From contig NC_077228.1 in assembly GCF_027887165.1 (NCBI RefSeq), forward strand, positions 104,555,799 to 104,619,798: 64,000 nucleotides of DNA. The letters run 5' to 3'. A program made the translations under genes and the position numbers. Under the pieces are notes generated by a model that saw only the letters and a program-made list of their open reading frames with translations, was not told the origin of the DNA and did no database searches. Origin of the DNA: Monodelphis domestica (lineage: Eukaryota > Chordata > Mammalia > Didelphimorphia > Didelphidae). Below, one piece after another: positions 43,580 to 56,400 of this stretch (positions are counted from its first letter, which is position 1; each line of letters begins with the position of its first letter).

Positions 43580-44645
43580 CATTCTAGACATTTCAAGAGG
43601 AACTTATCTTTCACCTTCCTTCCTCCCTTTTCCTCCCAACCTCCCTTTCCCTCAGGATGGTTTTGGGCTGGATGGTACATGGCCTGGACCAAACTCTTCA
43701 TCCTGGTCCTGACAGGGATTGCAGGGAGAGAACCTGGTTCTTTTGCCTTCACAGGGAATCTCCATCACACACAGATGGGTTGATGGAGAGAGGATGGAAG
43801 CATTCCTAGGACTTTGGGAAGTTTTAACAGGGTCTGGTCTAAAGATCTTAAAATCACCAGCATCTGAGGGCTGGCCAGTGGCCATTCTGTGTGCTGAGCT
43901 GCGCTTGGGTGGTTTTGTATAGGACTCTTATGTTACAAAACTTCCCAAAAGGAGTGGGTGAGGGATGGCCAAGGAATTCTATGTTCCACTGCCCAGGAAG
44001 GGGGATCTAGGCAGAAATCATTGCCAAGAATTTCCCCATGCTCCCTTTGTCCTTAGGATCTGCATCCAGAAGGTCTGGAAGCACTGACTCTATGTCATAA
44101 AAGAAGAACCTTGGCCACTAAAGTAGCACGCCAGAGGAGGTTTTTTCCTCCAGGTGTGCCACAGTCAGCATCTCAAATCAGGTGGGCTATGGGTTTGGGA
44201 ATTAGGCACACAAATTTACACGTAGAGTCCTTGCTGTACATTTTGAGAAACTGAGGATAAGAGAACCAGGGAGGCTAAAAGCCCTGCTGTCTCTGGGTTT
44301 GTCCTTTGGAACTCAGTCTTCTCTGACTGTAGGAGGACCAATTCTTCAAGTGGGGTCCAAGATTTGCTTCTAGGTCACCCACAACTCTCCCATTCCTCCA
44401 TTTGCCAGTCAGTGAGTTAGTGATCTGGGACAGCAGATCCTTCCCAGGGATAGGAAAGGAGAATGAAAACTGGGGGCTCTGGAGGGAGCAGTGCTAGTTC
44501 TAGGGTCAGAGACCCCCAGGACAAGACTGACCCAGAGATAAAGGTCAAACTTCCAGGCCTTTAAAGAGAAAGCTCCTCCTCTGTGAATGGGTTCTGTCTG
44601 GAGGTTACATGGCTGATGTCACCTTTTCAATCAGGTCCCAGAAGG

Positions 44646-44739
44646 TCAGGGATTTGGTTCCTCAGGCAGCTGGGCAGCATACAAGGCCAGGGTGTGGTGC
44701 AGGAACTGGTATTGCTCACTGGTCTGGATCATACCCCCC
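44646..44739 (-). CDS. PTPN7: PTPN7 last coding exon
   Basis: It completes the Arg codon, then reads [30 protein letters not shown] and TGA. The C-terminus matches human (QLPEEPSP). The acceptor AG is followed by a run of six G; the frame fixes the splice position. Confidence 0.95.
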
Positions 44740-47700
44740 CTGGAATGAGAAACAACAAAGCACATGTTGAGAGCAAAGGTGAGAGATCAGGAGTTTCCTC
44801 CATAGTCTTCATGCATATGGTGTCCTTGGTTTGTTTACAGATCAGGATTTCCCTGAAGGAATTTTTTTTAAACCAATTTTTAACTTGTGTCCACTCTCTG
44901 CCTCTCAGAGTCACCCCCTTCTACATAGAAGTCCCATCTTGCTCTACTCAAAGCTGTGTCTAGACACCTGAAGAGAAAATGGGGACAAGGGGTTGTAGAA
45001 TCACAGAATTTGAGAATTAGAAGGTACCTCAGTGGAGGTCTAAGTCTCTCTCCATTTCTATCTAAGTCTGAGTCCATCTATATCTAAGAAGTCCATCTAA
45101 ATCCAATCTAGAGCCATTTCAATCCATCGTTCACATAGCTGTCAAAGAGATTCTCCTACTTAAATACAAATCTAACTATCTAACAAAATACCCTCACTCA
45201 ATAAACTCTAATAACTCCCTATGACCCTTCGGATCAAAGCTTTTCAATATGACATTTATAGTCCTTCACAATCTGGATCCAACCTGATTTTCCAGTCTTA
45301 TAGATGACTACCTTCCAAATACACTAGGGCTCAGTCAAGCTGGCCACCTTCATATTCCTCAGGTCCCTTACTCTATCCCTCTAGCTATCAGATCGGTGCC
45401 TTTGCCCTCCTTGGTCTCTGGGCCAGAAAGTCGCCCACTCCTCATCTGTTCCTTGGAATCCTTGGTTTCTATGAGGTACTCTGTTCAAGCAGTTACCTTC
45501 ATCCAAAAGCCTTTCTCCCCCAGCCCACTCCAGTTATCTTTTATCTATTTAATGTCCAGTTACATTTGGAGAAGGAAATGGCAAACTGCTCCAGAACCCT
45601 TGCAAAGAAAACCCCAAATGGGGTCACAAAGAGTCGAACAAGCCTGAACAACAATAAATGTTTACATACTGTTTCTCCTGGCTAAGTTATACATTCTTTA
45701 AGGGAAAGGTCTGTTTCAATTTCTCGGAGGGAAGGAAAGGAGCATTTGTTAAATATCTACCTATGAGCTTTCCAAATATTATCTCATTTGAATCTGCAAT
45801 AACTCTAGGAGGTAGGGGATATTATTATCCCCATTTTACAGTTGAGGAAACTGAGACAGAAGGGATATGACTTGCCCAGGATCAGAGAGATGGGAAGTAT
45901 CTGAGGCTGCATTTGAACCCAGTTCTTCCTGATTCCTGGCCTTGGACCACCTGTTGCCTTTCTATACTCAGTATCAGGGACCTAGTGTGTTTCATCAATG
46001 TTTACTTGAATGATTTAAATATCGAGCTAAGGAAGCCATGGGGAGCTACTGAAGATTTTTTAGCAGGGGAGTGATATATTTATGCCTGTATCTAAGGAAG
46101 ATTATTTTTGTAGCTTTGTGGGAGATGGATTACAGAAGGAAAGAGAAGAAAAGCAGAGAAACCAATTAGAAGCCTATTGTAATAGTCCAAGCCACAACAG
46201 AGTAGAGAGAAGGGAATGGATGGGAACAATGTGTAGAGGTAGGCTTGACAAGGAGAGGCAACTGATTAGATATGGGAAAGACTGGGACACCCACAAGACA
46301 TCCATCATGAAGACTCATCTTCATGAGTTCAAATCCAGCCTCAGACACTTACTGGCTGCAGAACTGTGGGAAAGTAATTTAATCCTCTTTGCCTCGGTTT
46401 CCTCATCTGGTAAACATGAGCTAGAGAAGAAAATATCAAACCACTCCAGAACCTTTGCAGAGAAAATCCCAAAAGAGGTCATGAAGAGTCAGACACACTT
46501 GAACAACATGGAAGAAAGACTAGTGGAGGATGACTCCAGGGTTTTGAACCAGGGTAAGCCAGAAGGACGGTGGTGCTGTCCACAGAAATTGCCCCTGGAG
46601 AAGGGAGAAGATGAGTGCTATTTTGTCCATGTTGAGTTTGAGATACTTCTAGGACATGATTTCCAACAGCAAGTGGTGATACAGGACTGGAGTTTGGGAG
46701 AGAAACCAAGGCTGGAAATATTGGCCTGGAAGTCATCTGTAGAGAAATGATCATCGAATTCATTGGAGCTGACTCGATTGTGGGGAATTAGAGCATAGGT
46801 AGGAGAAGGCTCAAGACAGAGAGCCAAGCTGTGGGGAGATGCTTAGGCTTAAGGGCAAAAAGGTGGGTGATGATCAACAAAGTACACTGGGAAGGAGTAT
46901 GTGAGAGGTGGGAGGAAAACCTACAAAGATCAAGATAAAGAAGCCAGGAGAGGAATGAATGAATAAATGAATGAATGGACAGAATAAAGATGTGTCTAAC
47001 AAGGTTGAAGGCTGTGGCAAGACATAGAATCATGATTGAGAAAAGGCCATTGGAATCAGCAGTTAAGAGAATTGAGACATCATTAGTAATCTTATAGAGA
47101 AGTGTTGGTGGCACAGTGGATAGAGCACTGGGTTTGCAATCAGGAAAACTCATCTTTATTGGTTCAATTTTTTTTAACTCTTACCTCCTGTCTTAGTATC
47201 AGCTTTAAGACAGAAGAGTGGCAAGGACTGAGCAATTGGGGTTAACTGAGTTGCTCAGGGTCATATAACTAGGATGTCTGAGGCCACTTTTGAACCCAGG
47301 TTCTCCCAGTCTGGTGCTCTATCTTCTGTGCTGGCTCACTGCCCCTAAATCAGATTGGATTTATCTTTTTTATTTGTATTTTTATAACCCTTACCTTCTG
47401 TAGACAGTTGGGGTTAAGTAACTTGCCCAGCTAGAAAGTGTCTGAGGCCAGATTTAATCCAGGTTCTCCTGTCCTGGCGCTCAATCCATTATACTACCTT
47501 AGCTTCCCCCATGACTTAAAACATGCCCCCAGAGACTAGATAATTGTGTGATCCTGGGCAAGTCACTTGACAATTTTTTGCCTCAAGTCCTTATCTGTAA
47601 AAAAGTGCTAGAGCAGGAAATGGCAAACCACTCCAATATCTTTGCCAAGAAAGCCCCAAAATGAAGTCACAAAGAGTCGGACAGGACTGAACCCATCCAA

Positions 47701-50700
47701 CAACAATAACAAGAACTGTTTCAATAGTTGGTCCGGTTGGAAACCAGAGTAGCTTACTAGGGCCAGAGAAGTGAGTGGGAGGTGAGAGGGTGGATCCTTT
47801 TCTAGGAATTTAACTGGGAAAAGGAGGAGAGTTATATAGCCTGATAGCCTGAGAAAGTACAAATGAACATTTCAGGGGGTACCATAGGGCCAAAAGACAA
47901 AGAAGAACTGAAAATGAATCTGGAGATGATTGGGAAAAAGATGAACTCAAAGGCATGAGAGGAGAGGGCCACTTTGGTACAGAAAAGGGGATACATAAAG
48001 GGCTTTTGAGGTCTAGAGTAGGGAGAAATGGAAGCCTGGAGAGGAGTACGTTTGGAGCAGCCAATCTGGGGCATAGGATAAAGAGTGAATTAGAAGCTAA
48101 CTGGATTACTCTGATCTAGTTCTCCTTCCCCTATCATGATCTCCTATGCTCTCCATCTGTTAAAGCCCCATGTTTCTTTTAAGACCCACACAACCTTCCT
48201 TGACATTCCCCTCCTTCCTTCCTCCAGAGGAAGGTGATCTCCCTCCTTAAATTTCTTATAGCACTTTGCTTAGTCCTTCCTTGGCCTTGTCATTTAGCAT
48301 TGTTATTTGTGTGCCTGTCTTTTTACATTTTTAGACAGGAAGCTCATTGGGGGGGCAGGGGTCTCTGGGAAAGTCACCTTGGTATCTGGGGTACCCCCCA
48401 CAATGCCTTGCATGGCACTAAATAACTATCTGGTTAATCAAATTGATTCCATCAGCTCTTGAGACCTACATCTTTGTGTTTCTTAGACATGACATTTTTG
48501 TGATATATTTTCTGGGAGTGTCCCATTATTATTTAGTTTTCATCTCTTTAGTTTTTAGTTCTCTTCCATTGCTAGGCTTTATACTCTTCTCCAGCCTCCA
48601 AACCCCAAACTCTCCTGGGTCAGAGGGATTAGAACATGTTTTTGTACAAATACCAAAGCCTTTTCGATGAACAATTGAGGCTCAGAATAAATTCACATGT
48701 AAGTGACCCAAGTTTAAATCCTGGCAGCCCTCCACCCCCAAGTAAAAATATACACTTTGCTAGTTATAAAATAGTTTTTTTTTTCAGCAGCAGGGTCCTT
48801 TCTTTCAGGATACTGATGCTTGAATGATATTTACAGGAATTGGAACAAGAGAAAAAGCCTTTAGTGTTGGAGCACTCACTGAGTATGGTTGTCATGGTGG
48901 CTCTGCTCACACTCTTAGCTTGGGCCTGAACCCACCTGTCTAGCCGAAGCTGGCATACGATGCCCAGGATATCTACTTCCCCTCGAGCCTTCAGCTGTTG
49001 GCAGCCAATCCGTGTGGCAATGAAGCAGCCAGTTCGGCCAATTCCAGCACTGGAGATAAAGCAAAGGGGCCCAAGTGGGGTATATCATCAGGAGACAAGA
49101 GTATGTAGAAGACAGCTGGCCCCAGGAGCCCAGTTCTAGGCTGGTGGGGATGGAAATTGGTGGTACTCTTTTGAGAGTTGGGGCAGAAATGAATGCTGGG
49201 AAGACCACCTCTAGGCATATGCTGGCCAAAGGACATCTTATCTAGGAAAAGGGCAGAGGAGTGATTATTACAGGAGTCAAGAACTATGGGACAGGGGCAG
49301 CTGGGTGGCTCAATAGATAGAGAGCCAGATCTGGAGACAGGAGGTCTCAAGTTCAAATGTAACCTCAGACACTTCCTAACTGTGACCCTGGGCAAGTCAC
49401 TTAACTCCCATTGCCTAATTCTTACCACTCTTCTGCCTTAGAACTGACATTTGGTATAATTACTAAAATAAAAGGTAGGGGTTTAAAAGAAATAACCACA
49501 AAAATGAAGAGATAATTGGGAAGCAATTACTAGCGATTCAGCCATCCAAACCTATCAAAAGCCATAGAGCACACAATCTTGCTGCTATTTTTAACAAATT
49601 CCATCTGCTTGGGAATTACTTGTAGCCGCCATGATGCCCCTTCTACCCCTCAGTCCTTTTTATATAACCTTCCTCTTCTCTAATCATCTGCCAGCCCAAT
49701 CAAAATCTCCCATCTTTCTTTTTTTCTGCTTCACCATTTCTTCATTCATCTGCGTTTCCTTGAAAAGAAAAGCATTGTTGAATAGGGTGCTGGACCCCAA
49801 GGCAGGGTTCAAAGTCTGCCTGTAATAGTGTAACCACAGGCAAGTCATTCAACCAGAAAGCTCTGTCTAGGTGAATGTCAGGCAGTCAGATTTCCAGCCC
49901 CTCTAGCCCTGTCTCCCTGAGATGCCTCCTCCATCCATCTCAGCTTCACTTACTTCACTCTTCCTTTTTCTCCCACCTCTACTGAGGAGTCCATTCGTTC
50001 TCTTCTCAGCTTTGTCCAAACCTCCTCTCCTTCAGGAAGCTTTCTTGGATCTCCTATCTAGGAGCTCCCTTTTCTCTCCCCCTAGAACAGGAGCTCCTTG
50101 AGGATGGAGACCATGTCCCTTTAAACCTCCCTTCAGGACCTAGGTCAGTGCTCTATGCCCAGAGTCAGAGCAGGCCAGCTGGGAATAAAAGAGGCTAGCA
50201 TTTAGTAACTGTTTTCAGTTTTTCAAAGCATTTCATCTATATTATCTCATTGAGCCTTAAAACAAGGTGCTTGTATTCCCACTTTTCAGATGAGGGAACT
50301 GAGGCTGTGCCTGTGGCCATACTGATTGTATCTAAAGGTAGATTTGAATTCAAGCCTTCCTAATTCCAAGTACAGTACTCTGTTCCCTTTGCCCTCTGAC
50401 TGCTTGACTGACCTAGAGCAGTGTTGGCGAACCTATCACAAGTTCGAGTGCCCAAAGGGCAAATGTCAGTGAGGTGAGCCCCCACATTACTGGAGAGCTG
50501 AGGGGGAAAGTGCTTGCTTTTGGCTGGCTGGACTGGCAGGCCAGCCATGTAAAAAATGTCCTTGGGTGCTGGGAAGAGGGGGAACAGAGCAGTAACCCGA
50601 GTGCCAGCTCTGCATACGTGCCATGGCTTCGCCAACAAGGTTCTAGTTCCCTCAGTTCAAGGCCATCTTAGCCTCATTTGCACAGGTCTGGGCAATAAGG

Positions 50701-53459
50701 CCCAATAGTACACCAAAGGTATATTGTGAGAGTGTCTTTGTATACCCATTTAGCTCAGGGATTTGGGGTAGCCCGAGGAGGGTTGTGGGAAGAGGGGTGG
50801 GATACAAACCTGCAATGAACCACAATAGGCCCGGAGCTGACTGCTGTGTCTGGGCTCTCCTCCACCTCAGCCACCAGGCGTAAGAGGGGCCCAGCTGACT
50901 CCGGGGTCTGGTGATCAGGCCAGGCAGAGAAGAGGATGTGCTTTATTGAGCGACACTCCTCCTGGTACTAAGAGATGGGTAAAGAGATGAGAGGAGCTGG
51001 AGGTGCAGTTCCTTGGATCATGGCGTTCACCTAGACAATTCAGTTCACCATTTATGCATGAAGTATGCACTGTAAATCTAAACCCAAAGGTGGGACCAGT
51101 GTCTGCCCTCAAGGAGCTTCCATTGTCTTGGGGCGTTAACACTGGGAAGTATGCTTAGGTTCATTTCCTTAGGGAGAGAGCACTACCCTTTAGGGAGGTC
51201 AGGAAAGACTCCCCTGAGTTGTTTGAGTCAAAAAGAACTAAAAATCCTAAAAGGAAGAGAGGAGGAGGGGGAATAGACCCAAGGACTTTGGGTAATGAGC
51301 CAATCCTCGTTGTTACTCTGAAAAATGTAGGGGACAAGAGATGGGTAAGATCACCTTTCCTCCTGCCTTTAATGTCCTTTTCTTTCCCTCCATAAAATTG
51401 CTAGAGATTGGGGTAGGAGTTTAGGAATTGAGAGAGCATAGACCAATGGCCCAGGAGACCTCCTTTTGAGTCCTTGGGATAAGAATTTGGACAAATCACT
51501 TTGTCTCCTGGACTTCAACCTTCTGATCCATGGGAAAATATGGATGATAACACCCTTTCCCTTCCACCTTCCTTACCTCTCCTGATTGCTGTGAGGATGA
51601 AATAGATGTGAATACACAGGGAAAAGCATGATACACTATTTGGGATCTAGGCTCATCAGTGGATCAATCTAGTCTTTTGTTGTTGTTGTTGAGTTGTGCC
51701 TGACTCTTTGTGGTTTTCCATTCCTTCTCCAGCTTGTTTTACAGCTGGGAAAATGGAGGCAAACAGGGTAAAGTGACCTTCCTAGGATCACATAGCTAAT
51801 AAGTGCTTGAAGCCGTATTTCAACTCAGGTCCTTCTGACTCTAGGCCTAGTACTCTATCCACTGAGCCACTTGGATGCTCCAATTAATTCTTCAAAAATT
51901 TTGATTTAAACCCTTACCTTCCATCTTAGAATCAATACTATGTATTGGTTCCAAAGAAGAAGAGTGGTAAGAGCTAGGCAATGGGGGTTAAGTGACTTGC
52001 CCAGGGTCACACAGGTAGGAAGCATCTGAAGTCAGATTTGAACCCAGGATCCCCCATTTCTAGGTCTGGCTCTCTATCTACTGAGACACCTAGAATTCGC
52101 TCCAATCAAGTCTTTATTGAGTACCTACTGTTTACTATGCACTATGCTAAGCCTTAGGAATAGACAATGATGAAACTTTTAAAGAGCTTACATTTTATCA
52201 GGGAAAGAACAGGTATACCTATAAGTACATACAACATACATACAAAGTAAATACAAGGTGATTTCAGGGCACTGAAGAGACTGGGTGGGCACCAGGAAAA
52301 GTCTTACATAGGAAGTGGTACTTGAGCATGTAGAGGGATTCTAAGATATAGAGAGTGTGGGGGAAGAGAATGGGTATAGAGACTCAGTGGAATGTTATGT
52401 GAGAACAGAAAGAAGGCCAGTCTTCCAGGCTAGACTATAGAGTAAGAAGGGCAGTAAATTGTCACGAGGCTAGATAGATCAGTTGGAGTCAGGTTGCAAA
52501 AGGTTTTACATGCCCATCAAATGAGCGTGTGTTAGATCTGATTGGTTTCAACTCCATGGAAAAAGGTGAGGTCATTTCCCCCCTCAAGCCCGCACACTTT
52601 TCCAGCTTCCCTTTGTGAGTTGTCTTTCCCCATTAGATTGTAAGTTCCTTGAGGGTAGGGACTGTTTTTCTTTTTCTTGCTTAGCAAAAAGTAGCTGCTT
52701 ATTAAACATTGATTGAATTGAATTGTAGTGAGACTAATAATACTTAACATTAATGAAGCACTTTGAATTTTCCAAAGATCTTTACACACAGGATCTTATT
52801 TGATCTTCAAAACAACCCTGAAAGTTTAAATGCTGTTCTTATTCCCACTTTACCGATGAGGAAATTGTGAGAGTTCAAAGGTCTAGACTAGTAAGTGTCA
52901 GAGTTTAGATCATCTTAACTCCAAGTCTACACTCTAGCCACAACACCATCTAGAATTAAGAGGGAGTCATTGGAACTTATTGCATGGGACAGAGAAATAT
53001 CCTTTAGGAAAATCACTTTGGCAGTTATGTATAGATTGGAGAGGGGAAGAGCTTGAGCAAAGAGACCAATTAGGAAACAAAGTCTAAGCAAGGGGAAGCC
53101 ATGTGAGTGGAGAACAGTGACAGATTCAAGAAACATCATGGCGGCTAACTCAACAAGACTTGGGAATAGATTGGTTCTATGGGGTGAGATGCCGAGGATG
53201 ATTTAGAAGTTGAAAACCTGGATGACTGGAAGGTTAGTTGGCACCCTTGTTAGAAGATGAGGGGGAAAGTTAAATCATAATTTTAGGACTGGAAAGAACC
53301 TAAAAGATCAAATAGTCAAAGTCCTTTGTTTTATCAATGCAGATACTGAGGCCCAGAGAAGGTAAGAAAGCTCAGTATCACAAAAATAATTGCCACAACT
53401 GGGATTTGAAATCAGCTCAAATCCAAGTACATCAATTGCAGAATGTTGAACAAACATTC

Positions 53460-53493
<34 letters not shown>

Positions 53494-56400
53494 TCTTTTC
53501 AAAGCATTTTTATAATACACATTCCATCTCTTGTTCTTCCAATTCTTTGTGACAGCATGGATCTTAGTCTATCCTCTCCTCTCAATACATCTTGATACCA
53601 GAATACACATGCTCCAGTTGCCACGAATTACACTCCCATCCAGGGGTTCAGTCCACTGTTTCTCCTTGAGTGTTCTCTTTTCCTATGCAGAGACCACTAG
53701 GGGTTCCTAACTGTGGCAAGCAGATATTTATATCTGCCAGGGCTTGGTCATCATCATTCCCACAGAATATTCTATCTGTATCAAGGCTAGTACCCAGAAC
53801 CTGCAAAAGCTCTGGCCTTAGAATGGATTCCCTATGTACCCATTATGGAATCAGTTCTAAGGATCTGCACTTGGACACCCTCCCTCTCTTATACACAGTG
53901 AACACGGAATTGACTCTGTTTCCCCTAGGATTTTCTTTCTTTCTCATACTTACTCCTTAGTATTCCACACCTGCTCTACACACAGCAAGTATCCTATACT
54001 CGGTTTAATCTCTCTCCCCATGCAATAACCTTTCTACCTTCCAGCACAATATGCATACAGGGACCTCTCTCCACCCCATCAAATCATGCTTGAGCATCAG
54101 CAGCATTAGCAGAAGCTCCTGATAACCTATGAGGATACTTAACAATTGTGGACTGTTGCATGTAATTGGCATCTTCCTTGTACAGCAAGCAGCCAAAAAC
54201 CTTAACAATTATGACACATTATGGATAAGCCACAATTCTATTGATGATCATCATGTGATCTGTTTATTGGCTACAAATCATGGAACATCACCTTTCAGAA
54301 GAATCCCAATTTCAGATGACCCAAAGGACAATGGAAAGATTCCCACTGGGTATGAGATTGCTGCTGCTCATTACCAGCAATCATTTGTTTGAGATGAATG
54401 GAATACAGGTATTCTTTCCACATCACAGGAGGAGGGAAAATGCTTGTGGCACCCTGGGATCTGGAAAACCCAAGTAAAATGCTTTGGCCCTCCCTTCGTA
54501 CCAAAGAAGTTTGAATTTCCCCTTTTTCTTTTATGGAGTGTTTACAGTACTTTGTTGTAAAATTTGAATTAAGTATTTGGTCATAGGCTGTGTGTAGGTC
54601 AGTGTTAACATTTCTAGCTTTTGCATGTGTCTGCTGGCTGTCACATGTCACCTGCAGCTTCTGTAGAACTCCCCCCCAAATTCCCTCTTAAATTCTTATG
54701 CTGACCTGTGATATAGTGAAACTGTATTTGAAAAACTGTGATGTGGAAGGTTGTCATTGAGGGGATGCATGCCTGGCAGAAAAGGTGAGCCAGTCATGGT
54801 GAAAATGAGTAATGACAGGCAGATCACCTGAGTACTACACTGGTACCTATCCATAAAGGCCAGACAAAGGCTTCCTCTACTTGGAATGGATCCTCTATGA
54901 AGGAGGACTTAAGGAAAGACAGACGTCACACAGGACAAGGACAAACTGATGGGTTGTGATCTGAACCAGTCCTCATGGATAAGATCATGGATTTACCAAA
55001 CACTGAAGTAGAGGTGAGACTGGAGACTGTTCCCAGAAGATGGGAACAGTGTCCATTCTCTCTCTTGTGCCTTAGATACACAGTATAGAGTTCTGCCAAC
55101 TATGGGCTCAACAAATTCTCGTTGGATCTGGGACCTGATGAAGGAGTTGAGGAGTGCTACTTGATTCAAAACAGTTACTGGAAAAGGCTATGGAGGAAGA
55201 TGGTGACCATCAATTGCAGAATGTTGAACAAATGAGGGTACCTAACTGGAATAGAATGCTATGTCACCATGAGAAATGATGTGGGTTCAGAGAAACCCAG
55301 GAAGACTTGTATGAATTGATGAAAAGTGAAGTGAACAGAATCATGAAAATGACATACAACAACAACAACTTTCAGAGAGTTGAAAATTCTGATCAGGAGG
55401 CACAGCTGGGTGACTCAGTGGATGGAGAGCCATACCTAGAGACAGGAGATCCTTGGTTCAGATTTGGTCTCAGACACCTCCTGGCAGGGTGGCCCTGGGC
55501 AAGTCACTTAATCTCCATTGCCTAGCCCTTATAGCTCTTCTGCCTTAGAACCATACACAGTGATTCTAAGATGGAAGGTAAGGGTTTAAAAAAAAAGAGA
55601 GAATTCTGATCAATGGGATGGCTAACTATTATTCCAGAGGACCAATGATGAAACACTTTATCCACTTCCTGAGAGAGAGCTCACAGATGCAAAATGAATG
55701 ATGAGACATACATTTTGGACTTGAGGAAGAAAACACTAGAAAGACCCTGTATCCTATGGAGGAGAAGGTCTATTTCTTTTCAGGCTGTACAGGTACTTTA
55801 TAGGGAGGGGGTTTCAGCTAAGGGCTTTCTATCTCTAAGGAGTGATTTGTATACCTGAATAGTAAGGTGCCGGACAATATATTCTGGGCGTTCATTCACT
55901 TCCTGGACCCGTATCTGGAACGGCCCATAGGTTTCCTCCTCTGTAGGCCAATAGTGAACACATTTCTAGATGGAAGGGAGAGGGGAGTCAGAGAGGGAGG
56001 CAGTTCTGTCAGCAAGATACAGGGGATTCTCCAAACAGGAACAGTCTCTTCAGGGGATGAAAAATAGGGAGTTTATGCTGTAGAAGTTATTGGGTGAGCA
56101 TCATGGACCAGGTCTGCCATGAGGAATGAGTAGCTGGGAGAAACTTTTACCCCAAAGTGGCCGTCCCTATTTTGTAAAAGGTGGGGATGGGAGGGAAAGA
56201 GAAGGGAAACAGAGAAAAGATCCTGCCATATTCTAGCTGGAGAGAGAGAGAGATGCAGATTTTCCAGGGCTCTTCTGTGGTTAGAAGACTGTTTCCCAGG
56301 GATGGGCCATGATTATTTCCCTGAGCTACTGGCTGCCTCTGCTCCATCCTAGTGGGATGGATTTGTCATCCTTCCTTGGTCTGCCTCTTCCGAATTGCTC

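Larger units (their letters stand above)
41630..44645 (-). other. PTPN7: Probable PTPN7 3'UTR, long and SINE-containing
   Basis: Unique sequence follows the stop at 44646. It is interrupted by two back-to-back class A SINEs (43172-43579), an L2-like relic (42900-43050), a partial SINE (42638-42786) and a MIR relic (42350-42630). It ends at the candidate signal 41650-41655. A shorter UTR ending at one of the intervening TTTATT sites (near 42856 or 42935) is equally possible. Confidence 0.4.

Noticed and set aside
46082-46750. 222-codon plus-strand frame in the region between PTPN7 exons
   Set aside because: It crosses an old interspersed repeat and an inserted class B SINE; its residues follow the repeat sequence, not a protein family.
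53455-55207. Possible LTR or retroviral insertion between the 25-bp repeats
   Set aside because: No terminal repeats beginning TG and ending CA, no primer-binding site and no recognisable gag, pol or env-like sequence were seen.
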